A stretch of DNA of 64,000 nt from Paraburkholderia sp. PGU19 (GCF_013426915.1 NZ_AP023179.1:1736001-1800000), one strand, 5' to 3'; counted from the first letter of the stretch, positions 43,374-53,162 are shown. Notes: a model not told the origin generated them from the letters alone. Made by a program: numbers and translations.

Positions 43374-43838
43374 CTATTTACCCGAGACCACCAGCTTCAC
43401 CTTGTTCGCGCCGGCGGACATCGCAGTGATCTGCGTGCGCGTTTCACGCGGACCGATATAGAAGTGCTGACGCGCAGGCGAATTCACGTCATGCGTGGCG
43501 TCGGGCAGGCACGAGGCGATATCCGCCGCGACGGCCTGCAAGGCAGTCGTACTCGACCCTGCGCCGCCACTCGGCGTCCATGAGCATTCGTAGCTGCCTT
43601 TGGCCGCACCGCATTGCGCGTCGGCGCCGTAGGGCTGCGCGACGCCTTTGCCGTCCTCCGGCGTCAGTTGGGTAAAGCCCGTGGGTGCGGCCGCGACGAT
43701 GCGCTTGAGTGCCGTGCAGGGGCTGGGCGCGTCGTCGGCGCGCGCCGATAGCGGCATCAGTGTCGCGGCTGCGAGCGCGGTGACGGTGAGGATTCCGTGG
43801 ATCGGATGGATGCGACAGGCGCGTCGGCTCGGGTGCAT
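43374..43838 (-). CDS. Periplasmic hypothetical protein
   Basis: 154 residues. Signal peptide (basic MHPSRRACRIHPIHG, then ILTVTALAAATLMPLSARA, cleavage near 34). The mature protein has four cysteines (SPCTAL, AQCGAA, YECSW, ASCLPD) that could form two disulfides. The start at 43838 has AGGAGA upstream. The same frame is open far beyond, but that is the shadow of the MFS gene. No family recognised. Confidence 0.7.
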   Translation of the reverse strand: MHPSRRACRIHPIHGILTVTALAAATLMPLSARADDAPSPCTALKRIVAAAPTGFTQLTPEDGKGVAQPYGADAQCGAAKGSYECSWTPSGGAGSSTTALQAVAADIASCLPDATHDVNSPARQHFYIGPRETRTQITAMSAGANKVKLVVSGK

Positions 43839-43975
43839 GTGCGTCTCCTTGGCATGGATGGCTGCGGAGCGTGGGTTGGCAGCCGATCTGCCCAGCACTG
43901 TGCAATGAACGCGCCTGATCGCTCTCGTGCGCCGGAAACGCCTGGCGGCGCGTCGATCACAGGAGAAGCACGACG

Positions 43976-45307
43976 TCAGGCCGTCACTTCGTGATGCTCT
44001 TCGCGCTCCAGCGAGCGCGTGCGGCGCAATTCCGGAAACAGCTTCATCCACAGCAGCGCGATCGCGATCGTCGCGCATCCGCCGACGAGCACGGCCGTTT
44101 GCGCGCCCCACCAGCCGGCCGTCACCCCCGACTCGAACTCGCCGAGCTGATTCGACGTGCCAATGAACAGCGAATTGACGGCGCTGACGCGACCGAGCAT
44201 GTCGTCCGGTGTGCGCAACTGCACGAGCGACAGCCGCACGACCACGCTGATCACATCCGATGCGCCCAGCGCCATCAGCGCGAGCAGCGACACGATGAAC
44301 GAATGCGACAGTCCGAACACGAGCGTCGCGATGCCGAACGCGATCACGCCGCCGAACATCGCCGCGCCGGGCCGCTTGCGCAACGGGAAATGCGCAAGCC
44401 AGATCGTGCCGCCGAGCGCGCCGACAGCCGACGCGGAGCGCAGCAGGCCGAGGCCGAGCGGCCCGGCATGCAGCACGTCGCGCGCGAAGATCGGCAGCAA
44501 CGCGGTCGCGCCGCCGAACAGCACCGCGAACAGATCGAGCGACAGCGCGCCGAGAATCACCGGCTGGTTGCGGATGAAACGCACGCCCGAGAACACCGAT
44601 TCGAGCGTCACGGGCGCGCGCGGGACGGGCTTCGTGCGCAACGGGATCGTGCTGACGGCAGCCGACGCCAGCGCGAACGACAGCGTGCACGCGAGATACG
44701 CCGCGCCCGGCCCGATGCCGTAGAGCAGGCCGCCGAGCGCCGGCCCGCCGATCTGCGCGGCCTGGTTCGCGGAGGTGGCCCACGCCGTCGCCTGTGAGAG
44801 TTGCGCGCGCGGCACGACACCGGGCAGCAGCGAAGCGACAGCGGGCGACTCGAATGCGCGCGCCGCGCCGACACAGGCGGCGAGCACGTAGATCACGGCC
44901 GCGCTGATCCAGCCGCCGAACGTGCCCCACGCGAACAGGGCCGCGGCCACGCATTCGAGCCCCTGGCAGATCGACGCGATGCGCCGCCGGTCGTAGCGGT
45001 CCGCGACCTGGCCGACGACGAGCGTCAGCACGAACATCGGCAGAAACTGCGCGAGGCCGACGAGGCCAAGAGCGAATGCGCTGTGCGTGAGGGCGTAGAT
45101 GTGCCAGCCCATCGCGACGGCGAGCATCTGGAACGACAGCGAAGACAGCACGCGCGTACACCAGAAACGCTGGAACGGCGTCTGTCGGGGCAGGCTGATT
45201 TCGGGTTCACGGTCGGCGTCTTCGACTAGCTTGTCGAATGCGTCAGGGGCGGTGGGGGCGGTGGTCGGGCTGACCTGTTTGCTGGTGTCGGCGGGTGGTG
45301 TTTTCAT
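43976..45307 (-). CDS. MFS transporter, EntS-like exporter group
   Basis: 443 residues from the ATG at 45307. A hydrophilic N-terminus of about 55 residues precedes 12 membrane helices. Motifs include VVGQVADRYDRRRIASICQG (MFS loop A) and ATSANQAAQIGGPALGGLLY. The layout matches the MFS_3/enterobactin-exporter-like group common in Burkholderia. The substrate is unknown, and no siderophore gene is near. Confidence 0.83.
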   Translation of the reverse strand: MKTPPADTSKQVSPTTAPTAPDAFDKLVEDADREPEISLPRQTPFQRFWCTRVLSSLSFQMLAVAMGWHIYALTHSAFALGLVGLAQFLPMFVLTLVVGQVADRYDRRRIASICQGLECVAAALFAWGTFGGWISAAVIYVLAACVGAARAFESPAVASLLPGVVPRAQLSQATAWATSANQAAQIGGPALGGLLYGIGPGAAYLACTLSFALASAAVSTIPLRTKPVPRAPVTLESVFSGVRFIRNQPVILGALSLDLFAVLFGGATALLPIFARDVLHAGPLGLGLLRSASAVGALGGTIWLAHFPLRKRPGAAMFGGVIAFGIATLVFGLSHSFIVSLLALMALGASDVISVVVRLSLVQLRTPDDMLGRVSAVNSLFIGTSNQLGEFESGVTAGWWGAQTAVLVGGCATIAIALLWMKLFPELRRTRSLEREEHHEVTA

Positions 45308-45573
45308 CGATAGATGGATCGTCGTCCCATATAACGGACACGATTTCCGTCGTGCATGCGCGCCTGCACTCAGGCACCGCATTTGCACGCGCATGGGCGG
45401 AAATAGCTCAACGGAACCGCGCGTTCCGTCGAGACATCGTTCGGGCCGCCAGTGTAGAGCAAGTCAGCCGCGCTTGCCGCGTCGCACCCGAAGGTGTCCG
45501 GCATGACCCGTTACGTGGCATTACGGCGACATTGCGCTGCACCTTTTCACATGACCTATAGAACCCTCGAACC

Positions 45574-46436
45574 ATGGATGATCTGCTCGCCCGTATGTTT
45601 CACCTCCAACCGTCGCTGCTTGTGACGCTCACGCATGACCTGATGCATGCGGGCGCGGCGATTCTGATCCTCGTTGCCGGCTGGTGGCTCTCCAACCGGC
45701 TTGGCGCGCTGCTGTCGAAGGCGATCTCACGCACGCACGCGGACCCGACGCTCGCGCCGATGATCAACGCGATCGGCACATGGACCGTGCGCGTGCTCGT
45801 GCTGTTCGCGGCGCTCAGCGAAGTCGGCGTCGCAACGGCGAGTGTGCTGGCCGTGCTGGGCGCGGCCGGTCTCGCAATCGGCCTTGCGCTGCAAGGGACG
45901 CTGCAGAATATTGCAGCCGGCATTATGTTGCTGATGCTGCGGCCGTTTCGCGCTGGCGACGTGATCGAAGGCACGGGCGCGACGGCGGGCATCGTCCGCG
46001 AAGTGGGGCTTTTCACGACGCGCATCGAGCGCAGTGACGGCAATGCTGTTTTCGTGCCGAACAGCCAGATCTGGAGCAATCCCGCGATCAACTACAGCAG
46101 CGGCGGCACGCAGCGCGTCGAGGTGAAAGTGGACATCGCGCAGCGCAAGGACGTCGCCTGCGCGATCGAGGCGCTGAAAAGAAGATGATTACCAGCGATC
46201 CGCGCGTGCTGGGCGGTGCGACGCTTGCGCCTGTCGTGACGGCAGCGGATTACCAGCGCGGTGGCGGCGCGGCGGTGCGTGTTGCCGCCTGGGTCAGCGG
46301 CGCGGACGCCCAACTCGCCGCCGATGACATGCGCGATCGTGCGCGGACCGCGCTGCAAGAAGCGGGCTGCAAGACGGCCGACGCGCCCCGAGCGCAGCCT
46401 GGCCGCGTGCGTCAGTCGGAGACGCCATACGCCTGA
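45574..46436 (+). pseudogene. MscS family mechanosensitive channel, frameshifted
   Basis: The first 204 residues (to the stop at 46188) include the membrane helices, the pore helix GLALQGTLQNIAAGIMLLML and the beta domain VIEGTGATAGIVREVGLFTT. The C-terminal 83 residues (ITSDPRVLGGATLAPVVTAA onward) are in another frame starting at ATG 46185. Together they are about 287 residues, the normal MscS size. The break is in AAAAGAAG at about 46176-46183 and equals one missing A. The two frames overlap by ATGA, so a split but expressed protein is conceivable. Confidence 0.85.
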
Positions 46437-46675
46437 TTGATACCTGTTCGGCAGGCGCCGTTTGACGGACATCGGGCGGCCGCGCCTGACCATTCCCTGC
46501 TGCGCCAATCGGCGCACGGTACGCACTGGTTTATCGCCAGATCGCCTCTTTTCCGAGCCAGCCGGGCACGCACGCGAGCGTGCATTTCCGCACTGGCATG
46601 TTGCAAAGCCGCAATTCGGCCTAGGTACAAACCCTAGCATTGAGATAAAATGCCGGCTTAAAGGAAGAGATTGCC

Positions 46676-46888
46676 ATGTCGCCCCGTTTTCAGATCTTTG
46701 AAAGAATTGCCTTTTCGCTGGTTGTGATGTCCGCCGTGCTGTGTTCCGGCTATATCGCCTGGGAAACGTCGCCCGGTTTCCAGGACGCCGTGCACGCGAG
46801 CGCCGCTGCCGTGCGCTGGAGCGGCGACTACTCGTTCGTCTGCGCGTCGACGGCGACCAACGCCTGCGACCAGCTGCCCATCGACTGA
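46676..46888 (+). CDS. Small membrane or secreted hypothetical protein
   Basis: 70 residues. One hydrophobic segment near residues 11-31 (IAFSLVVMSAVLCSGYIAWE) is followed by a short soluble tail with two cysteines (YSFVCAST, NACDQLP). GGAAGAG lies about 8 bases before the ATG. It is probably anchored in the inner membrane with the tail in the periplasm. Family unknown. Confidence 0.55.
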   Translation: MSPRFQIFERIAFSLVVMSAVLCSGYIAWETSPGFQDAVHASAAAVRWSGDYSFVCASTATNACDQLPID

Positions 46889-47194
46889 CTCCTCGACGCC
46901 GAACGGCATACGAAGCTGGCGCGTCTCTCGGCGCAGGCCAGCGAGCAGCGTCGCGTAATTTTCACTCCCTCCGTCCGTCTTTTTTTCAACGCGCCGGCCG
47001 GTCATCCGGCCTGAGCCGCTTCCCGTCTCGAACATGCATCTGGAATGCCGCTTGCTTTCAATTGAGCGGTTGGGCCTCGTTCGTCGCCACGACACGCGGG
47101 CCCGTTCCATCGAAAACCGTCGTCGCAGCCCGTCGACCCTCATCATCCGGACTGCACGGTGTAGAACAATTCCGATGCATTCAGGAGCCGCGCC
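46889..47194. other. Intergenic stretch, nothing recognised
   Basis: About 305 bp. It holds a small inverted repeat (GGCCGG / CCGGCC around TCAT near 47000) without a T tract on the matching side. The promoter of the next gene must lie in its right half. Confidence 0.45.
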
Positions 47195-47458
47195 ATGACG
47201 CTCGCCACCCGCTATGAAATGCAGATCCTGCAAACGGACATGCGCATGCTGATCGCCGTCGACGACACTGCAATCGAGTTCATTCCCGGCACGGCCGCAG
47301 GCGGCGACATCGCGGGCAAGCCATACGCCGTGCTACACACGGATTCGCTCGCGACGCTGAGCGGCTGGCGCGAGGTGATGCAGGCAGGCGGGCGCCCGCA
47401 TCGGCTCGTCAACAACGCCTATGGCTATCGTCAGGAAGTCAACAATCCCGACTGGTAA
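47195..47458 (+). CDS. Small conserved hypothetical protein
   Basis: 87 residues (MTLATRYEMQILQTDMRMLI, then VDDTAIEFIPGTAAGGDI). AGGAG lies 8 bases before the ATG. Folded, soluble and without signal peptide. I do not recognise a family. It lies 79 bp before the cardiolipin synthase gene and may share its transcript. Confidence 0.6.
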   Translation: MTLATRYEMQILQTDMRMLIAVDDTAIEFIPGTAAGGDIAGKPYAVLHTDSLATLSGWREVMQAGGRPHRLVNNAYGYRQEVNNPDW

Positions 47459-47537
47459 AGCCACCGTCCGGACGCGCGCCTTCGCGGCCACGCGGCGCGG
47501 TGCGCTTCGACGCCGTCTCAACGGCTGAACGCGGCGC

Positions 47538-48799
47538 ATGCTGACCGTCCTGCTCACGGCCGTCGTCACGCTCGTCGTCGTGCTCGCGATCGCCAATCTG
47601 TCGACGGGCGAAAAGAAGATCGAGCATAGGATCGAGCGCCGGTACGGCAGCGACGATCCCCAGTTCATCCGCTCGATGGGTCTGCTGCTGGGCCCGCCCG
47701 TCATATCGGGCAACCGCTTCGAGGTGCTCCTCAACGGCGACGAGATTTTCCCGTCGATGCTCGAAGGCATTGCGAGCGCGCAGAAAACCATCACGTTCGA
47801 AACGTTCATCTACTGGTCCGGCGCGATCGGCGAGCAGATCGCGAGCGCGTTGTCAGAGAAGGCGCGCGCAGGCGTTGCGGTGCATGTGCTGCTCGACTGG
47901 GTTGGATCGCAGAAGATGGATCGGCACTATCTGCAGATGCTCAAAGATGCAGGTGCTGAAGTGATCCAGTACCACAAGCCGCACTGGACCGGGCTTGGCC
48001 GCATGAACGACCGCACGCACCGCAAGCTGCTGGTGATCGACGGACGCATCGGCTTCACGGGCGGCGTCGGTATCGCGCAGGAATGGACGGGACATGCACA
48101 GGACGACATGCACTGGCGCGATTCGCACTTTCGCGTGATGGGCCCGGTGGTCGGCCATATGCAGGCCGTCTTCATGGACAACTGGATCAGGCGACGGGCA
48201 ATGTATTGCATGGGCCCGACTATTTTCCTGAAGCGGATGAAGTGGGCGATGGCCTCGCGCACATGTTCAGCAGTTCACCATCGGGCGGCAGCGACGACAT
48301 GCAGTTGATGTACCTGATGGCCATGACGGCGGCGACGCATTCCATCCATCTGGCGAGCGCCTATTTCGTGCCCGACAAGCTGACCATCAACGCGATCGTC
48401 GAAGCGGCGAAGCGGGGCGTCGACGTGCGGATACTCACGCCCGGCAAGCACATCGACACGCATACCGTGCGTGAGGCGTCGCGCGCATGCTGGGGGCCGC
48501 TGCTCGAAGCGGGCGTGCAGATGTTCGAGTACCAACCGACGATGTTCCACGTCAAGCTGCTGGTCGTCGACGAATATCTGGTGTCGGTCGGCTCGACCAA
48601 TTTCGATTCGCGCTCCTTCAAGCTGAACGACGAAGCCAACCTCAACATCTATGACGCGAAATTCGCGCGGCTTCAGACGCAGATCTTCGCCGACGATCTG
48701 GCGAAGTCCAAACGCGTGACGCTCGATGACTGGAACAGGCGGCCGTGGACCAGGAAACTCGTCGATCGCGCGGTGGCGCTGCTCGATTCTCAGCTTTGA
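47538..48799 (+). pseudogene. cls: Cardiolipin synthase (phospholipase D family), frameshifted
   Basis: The first part carries an N-terminal membrane helix and the first HKD motif (HRKLLVIDGRIGFTGG). It runs off-frame after VFMDNWIR near 48190 and ends at 48308. The second part, one base back, continues ATGNVLHGPDYFPEAD and includes the second HKD motif (HVKLLVVDEYLVSVGSTNFD) to the stop at 48799. One A added to ATCAGGCG would restore the frame. The intact protein would be about 420 residues and join two phosphatidylglycerol molecules into cardiolipin. Both catalytic motifs are intact. Confidence 0.88.
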
Positions 48800-49080
48800 C
48801 GTGCGCGGGCCTTCGAATGCCGTTCGTGCGAGCCGCGCGTGGCGGCGCACGCATGCATAGGCGGCGCGCGCTCGGGCGGATCGCCTGCGGGCGGTTCCTG
48901 GCTGGGCGGTGCGCGGTCCGGTTCACGTCCGGGAATGGGCGGTGAGTGCGGGTCCGGGGCGGGATCGTCGTCGGGCGGCGGCGCTGGATCCGGTTCAACT
49001 TCAGGTGGCATCGGCGTATGCAGGCGATTGCCGATGAGGGTCGGTGAAATGGACAACACTGGAAACGCGGTCTGGTTCAT
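48790..49080 (-). CDS. Proline-rich small hypothetical protein
   Basis: 96 residues from the ATG at 49080. The N-terminus MNQTAFPVLSISPTLIGNRL is followed by a Pro/Asp/Glu-rich low-complexity tail (residues about 25-75). Similar Pro/Asp-rich short proteins occur in Burkholderia. The gene is convergent with and slightly overlaps the end of the cls frame. Coding status is uncertain because low complexity can mislead. Confidence 0.45.
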   Translation of the reverse strand: MNQTAFPVLSISPTLIGNRLHTPMPPEVEPDPAPPPDDDPAPDPHSPPIPGREPDRAPPSQEPPAGDPPERAPPMHACAATRGSHERHSKARARQS

Positions 49081-49215
49081 CGTGAGGATCTCTCGCATGC
49101 AGTTCGATACACCGACGAAGTCCGCAATGCATGTGCCATCCATCCGCGTATCACGACGCGTGCGTCGGGAACCACCGCCTGCACGATAGTTCGACGCGCA
49201 CGATAGTGCATCGTG

Positions 49216-50358
49216 CTAGAACCGCTCGATCATCCCTATCTGTACGCCACGAACGGGCGCGCCCGGATACGCGACGGGGATGCCCGTCACGTTCACGCCG
49301 CGCAGCGTGAACGTGGCCTGTCCGTGGTTTTCGAGGTCAGCGGTGCTGAAATACAGCAACAGCGCCTTTGATACCTGATAGTCGAAGGCGATGCTGAACT
49401 GGTCGGCGTCGTTGTCGCCGCCGCTGCGGTCGCGCGCATGCGCGTAGCCGACGGATGCACTCGCCTGCGGCGTGATCTGCCATAGAGCGGACACCGAGAG
49501 GCCGTCGTCGTGATAGCGGGGCGTCCCGCCGTCGCCGTTGAAATACGCGACGAAGCCCGTGAGCGCGCCCCATTGGTACCATGCGCCCGCGAAGTTTGCG
49601 CGCAAGGCGCCGTCGCCATGGGTCTGCTGGTGCGCGTAGAGCAGCTTCATGCCGCCAAGCGCCCATTCAGCCGTTACGTAGTAGCCGCCAATGCCGTTGC
49701 CGTCGTCGCCGGGATCACGCAGCGCAACCATGCCCGTCGCGCTGAAGCCGCCGATGGTCGGCGACAGATAGGCGAACGCATTGTCGGTATAGGGCGTGAT
49801 CTTCGACAGATTGTTCAGCCCGGATGCGATCGTGCCCGCGCCGAAGGCGTCGAGCTGCCCCTTGAACGGAATGTAGATGGGCGAATACTGCCGGCCGGCG
49901 CGCAACTCGCCCCACGCGCCGTGCGCGCCGATCCATGCCTGCCGGTTGAAGATGCTGCCCGGCACCGAGAACGCGCCGCCGGCCGAATCGAAGCCGTTCT
50001 CCAGCGTGAAGACGAGGCTGTTGCCATCGCCGAGCGGCTCGCTGCCGTGCAGGCCGAAGCGCGTGCCGCGATATGCGCCCGGATCCATGCGCGCAACATA
50101 GCCGCTGCCGGGATTGGTCACTTCGATGCTGGTGTCGATCAGCCCATAGAGCGTGACGGAGCCTTGCGCGCGGGATGGCGGCGCAACGGCGAGCAGACAG
50201 GCGAGGGCGAGCAGACGGCAGGCGGCAACGAGCGCCATAAAGCGCCGCCGGGAAAGGGTGCGTGGTTCAGGAAGCGGCAGCCGGCTGGACGTGACGGACG
50301 TTGGCATCTCTCGGGCGATTGTTATTGCGTCGCGAGGGCTCAACGCCATCGACGACAC
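49216..50358 (-). CDS. Gram-negative porin (OmpC-like, Burkholderiales type)
   Basis: Up to 380 residues. The mature barrel starts AQGSVTLYGLIDTSIEVTN, the hallmark of Burkholderia porins. Turn motifs such as RGTRFGLHGSEPLGDGNSLV and the terminal phenylalanine (GVQIGMIERF) fit an outer-membrane barrel. The signal peptide is best read from residue 41 (MALVAACRLLALACLLA), so the true start could be 50307 or 50238 rather than 50358. The region before it contains SRRRF, Tat-like in form, but porins use Sec. Confidence 0.88.
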   Translation of the reverse strand: MSSMALSPRDAITIAREMPTSVTSSRLPLPEPRTLSRRRFMALVAACRLLALACLLAVAPPSRAQGSVTLYGLIDTSIEVTNPGSGYVARMDPGAYRGTRFGLHGSEPLGDGNSLVFTLENGFDSAGGAFSVPGSIFNRQAWIGAHGAWGELRAGRQYSPIYIPFKGQLDAFGAGTIASGLNNLSKITPYTDNAFAYLSPTIGGFSATGMVALRDPGDDGNGIGGYYVTAEWALGGMKLLYAHQQTHGDGALRANFAGAWYQWGALTGFVAYFNGDGGTPRYHDDGLSVSALWQITPQASASVGYAHARDRSGGDNDADQFSIAFDYQVSKALLLYFSTADLENHGQATFTLRGVNVTGIPVAYPGAPVRGVQIGMIERF

Positions 50359-50412
50359 TGCCGCATGCAGATACCAGCGAATACTAACCGAACATCATCA
50401 GCGCAAGGCGCA

Positions 50413-50730
50413 TTACATGTTCGTGTAAGAACTGCACCAGCCGGCGCCCGCCACCTGCTTCGTCCCGAACAGCGTGCAGCCGCCCCATGCATCCGTCGGA
50501 TTGCCTTGGAACAGCGAGCAGTTGGCGCAGGTCTGCCCGGCCTGGTAGGCTGGAAAGCGCGCCTTGTCGACTTTCGCTGCGGCGATCACATAGCCGACCG
50601 CTTGTGCAGCGGGATCGCTCTCGCTCAGTTTGTCGTCGGCGCGCGCGTCGCGGCTCGCGGCGAGCGCTGCGCACAGGCCGACCGCGGAGCCGACGCCCGC
50701 GACGATGAACTCACGCCGGGTTGTTGTCAT
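50413..50730 (-). CDS. High-potential iron-sulfur protein (HiPIP)
   Basis: 105 residues. The Tat signal peptide is MTTTRREFIVAGVGSAVG, cleaved near residue 31. The mature domain of about 75 residues has the four cluster cysteines in order (CANC, then GGC, then GWC) with the typical aromatic neighbours. It is a periplasmic one-electron carrier holding a [4Fe-4S] cluster, usually feeding oxidases or photosynthetic complexes. It overlaps the end of the Pr6Pr gene by 20 bp. Confidence 0.92.
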   Translation of the reverse strand: MTTTRREFIVAGVGSAVGLCAALAASRDARADDKLSESDPAAQAVGYVIAAAKVDKARFPAYQAGQTCANCSLFQGNPTDAWGGCTLFGTKQVAGAGWCSSYTNM

Positions 50731-51490
50731 GATCGGTCTCTGGTGGGCGAGGCGGTGAGGCAGATGTGAAGGATGGCATCGGCCGCCGCTGATTGATCGC
50801 GGCGAACACGGCCATCAGCAGCACGAATGCGAGCACGAGCAGGCTCGCGTTGAGCAGCGCGCGTACGTAGCCAAGCTCGCTGACGTTGATGAACGGATAA
50901 GGGTAGAAGTCCGACTGCGCGCCGCGCAACAGGGTCAGCGCGAGATAGCCGAGCGGGAACACGAGCCACCCGAGCAGATGGCGAAGCGTCAGATGAAAGC
51001 GCGGCACGAACAGCAGCCAGTAGAGCGCGGCGAGCATCGGCACGACGGTGTGCAGGCTTTCGTTGAGCAGCATGCGCCAGCCCGACGGCGTCCACAGATG
51101 GCGCAGCAGCAGGTTGTACGCAACGCCCACGAACACGATATAGCAGGTCACGGCCGTCACGACCGTGGGTTGCCGGAAAAAGCGCACCAGCGACGGGCTG
51201 CGATGCGTGAAGCAGGCGACGCAGGTGAAGCACAGCGCGCAGGTGAAGATGGTCAGATTGGTCAGATAGCTGGTGAGCCGCTCGATGCCGTCGATCACGC
51301 CGAAGCCGCGCGACAGCATGCGATGCACGGTGATGTCCGTCTGCGCGGCGAACGCGAGCCACGAAATCAGCGCGATCGACATGGCCAGCGCGACGGATGC
51401 CATGCTCGGCGCGTGCAGCGGCAACTCGGGCTCGATGATGCCCGTCGGTGGCGTATTTCGGCGCACAGCGGGGGACACAGGCTTCTTCAT
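50711..51490 (-). CDS. Pr6Pr family membrane protein
   Basis: 259 residues with six hydrophobic helices. Motifs of the Pr6Pr (FAR-17a/AIG1-like) group are LTSYLTNLTIFTCALCFTCV and YPYPFINVSELGYVRALLNA. It has no established function in bacteria; eukaryotic AIG1 relatives are threonine hydrolases of fatty acid esters. It overlaps the HiPIP gene downstream, so the two are co-transcribed. Confidence 0.8.
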   Translation of the reverse strand: MKKPVSPAVRRNTPPTGIIEPELPLHAPSMASVALAMSIALISWLAFAAQTDITVHRMLSRGFGVIDGIERLTSYLTNLTIFTCALCFTCVACFTHRSPSLVRFFRQPTVVTAVTCYIVFVGVAYNLLLRHLWTPSGWRMLLNESLHTVVPMLAALYWLLFVPRFHLTLRHLLGWLVFPLGYLALTLLRGAQSDFYPYPFINVSELGYVRALLNASLLVLAFVLLMAVFAAINQRRPMPSFTSASPPRPPETDHDNNPA

Positions 51491-51662
51491 GCGTCGATTC
51501 TATACGCGCGAAGCGTCGCGTGCAGGCGCTGCGCGGGTCGAACCCGCCACCGGGCTTATCAACGAATCAGCGAAAAAAGAGCCGGTCCGCAGATTACCGC
51601 GGCCGGCCCGTTACATCGTCCCATCACGGTCCGTCAGGGACGCAGGAACTCAATGCACGATG

Positions 51663-53162
51663 TCAGTGACCGTGGCCATCATGGTCATGATCGTGATCGT
51701 CGTCATCGCGGCCACACGCGTTGTCGTGATCGCGGCCGTCCTTCGACACGCCGGGCAGACGCTGCGCGACATAATCGGGCAGATCGGACGTGTCGATCGC
51801 GAACACGAAGAACTGGTTCGGATTCGCGATACCCGACGGATGATTCGTGTCGGTGACGGTCGCGATGAAGTCGTTGTCGTTCGCGACGTAGAGCGTGTGC
51901 TTCTTCACGCCGCGTACCGTCACGTCCGGACCGAACGCGATGCCTTCGATCTTCGCGGGAATGTCGTTCGCGTTGTAGCCATGGGCCGTCAGCGCCGCGA
52001 CGATATCGAGGAACAGCGTCTTCTTCACCGCAAACGGCGCGAGGCCGCTTGCGCCGCTTGCCTGGCTCACGTCCTGCGCGCCCGTCAGGTCGATGCGGTT
52101 GAGCTGCTTGAACACCGCCGTCGAGTTGTCGCCGAGACCCTTGCCGTCGCGCTCGTCGACGAGCAGTTCGTGATCGTTGATCGCGAGCACGTCGCTGATG
52201 GTCGGGTACTTCGGCTTGGACGCTGTGCCGATGTTCGTCAGCTGATACGCGTACTGCGTCGTGCGGCCCGTGCGGATGTCGATCTTCACGATGCGCGTGT
52301 ACGGGCCGTCCGTGCCGCCGTCCTGGATCAGCGGGCTTTGCATCGCGCCGAACAGCGTGGTGCCGTCGGGCGAGATCGCGAGACCTTCCATGCCCTTGTT
52401 CGCGACGCGGCCCGACGTGTTGATGCTGATCTCGTCGTTGCCGACGGGCGAGAGCGTCGACACGGCGAAGGTGTCGGGCAGCTTGTACGTCGCAATGCGG
52501 CGGCCGCTCTTGCGGTCGAAGCGATAGACGTAAGGGCCGTATTCGTCGGAGATGAACACGCTGTCGCCGTCGTTCGCGACGCGGATGCTTTCGGGATCGA
52601 GGCGGCCGTCGAGCAGATACGTCGACAGATGCGTCGGATCGAAGTTGTCCGAGCGGCCCGTGAAGTAGTTCGTGTGGTTGTCGCGGTTGAGCTTCGGCGC
52701 GCCGTTCGGCACGCCATACGCGGTGCCCGTGCCATAGACGAGGCGATCGGACGTGTGCAGCAGCGTGGTATTGACGAGCTTCGGCGTCAGCGTGAACGGC
52801 AGCGACGCACCCTTCGGTGCGTCCTGCAGGTGCAGACGCAGCGTCTGGAAGCGGTTGATGTACGACGAGGTGTCGTCGATCGCCTTGTTGTACGAGATCG
52901 CGTTCGGGCCGCGATCGGGTACGGCGAGGAACGTATGGCAACCCGCGTAGCCGATACCCGAGCCGAGACCGCCGAGCAGGTTGCCGGGCACACCGTTTTC
53001 GAGCTTGCCCGACGTCTCCTTCGACTTGTCGAGCAGATTGCCGTCGAGCTTGCCGATGGCGATCAGATCGACGGAAGCGTGGGCGGCGGGCGCAGCGGCG
53101 AGCGCCGCAAGCGAGGCGATGGCACCGATCATGGTGCGGGTGAAGAGCGATGAGCGCAGCAC
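51663..53162 (-). CDS. Esterase-like activity of phytase family protein
   Basis: 499 residues from the GTG at 53162, with AAGGAA upstream; the longer frame lacks a signal peptide. The signal peptide (VLRSSLFTRTMIGAIASLAA to AAHA) is followed by a beta-propeller-like phytase domain (PDRGPNAISYN, MEGLAISPDGTTLFGAMQSP, KIEGIAFGPDV). It ends in a His/Asp-rich tail (DDDHDHDHDGHGH). Related proteins hydrolyse phosphate esters or act as secreted esterases. The tail suggests metal binding. Confidence 0.85.
   Translation of the reverse strand: MLRSSLFTRTMIGAIASLAALAAAPAAHASVDLIAIGKLDGNLLDKSKETSGKLENGVPGNLLGGLGSGIGYAGCHTFLAVPDRGPNAISYNKAIDDTSSYINRFQTLRLHLQDAPKGASLPFTLTPKLVNTTLLHTSDRLVYGTGTAYGVPNGAPKLNRDNHTNYFTGRSDNFDPTHLSTYLLDGRLDPESIRVANDGDSVFISDEYGPYVYRFDRKSGRRIATYKLPDTFAVSTLSPVGNDEISINTSGRVANKGMEGLAISPDGTTLFGAMQSPLIQDGGTDGPYTRIVKIDIRTGRTTQYAYQLTNIGTASKPKYPTISDVLAINDHELLVDERDGKGLGDNSTAVFKQLNRIDLTGAQDVSQASGASGLAPFAVKKTLFLDIVAALTAHGYNANDIPAKIEGIAFGPDVTVRGVKKHTLYVANDNDFIATVTDTNHPSGIANPNQFFVFAIDTSDLPDYVAQRLPGVSKDGRDHDNACGRDDDDHDHDHDGHGH

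Noticed and set aside
43374..45161. 595-residue minus-strand frame spanning the MFS gene and the small periplasmic protein
   Set aside because: The upstream two thirds is an Arg-rich shadow of the MFS gene; only the last 154 residues have a signal peptide, ribosome site and normal composition.
46176..46188. Programmed -1 frameshift in the MscS-type gene
   Set aside because: The run GAAAAGAAG is not a good slippery heptamer and no stimulatory structure is evident; a missing base is simpler.
50220..50300. Tat-like SRRRF motif before the porin
   Set aside because: Porins are exported by Sec, and the motif falls upstream of the best signal-peptide start; likely chance in an Arg-rich leader.
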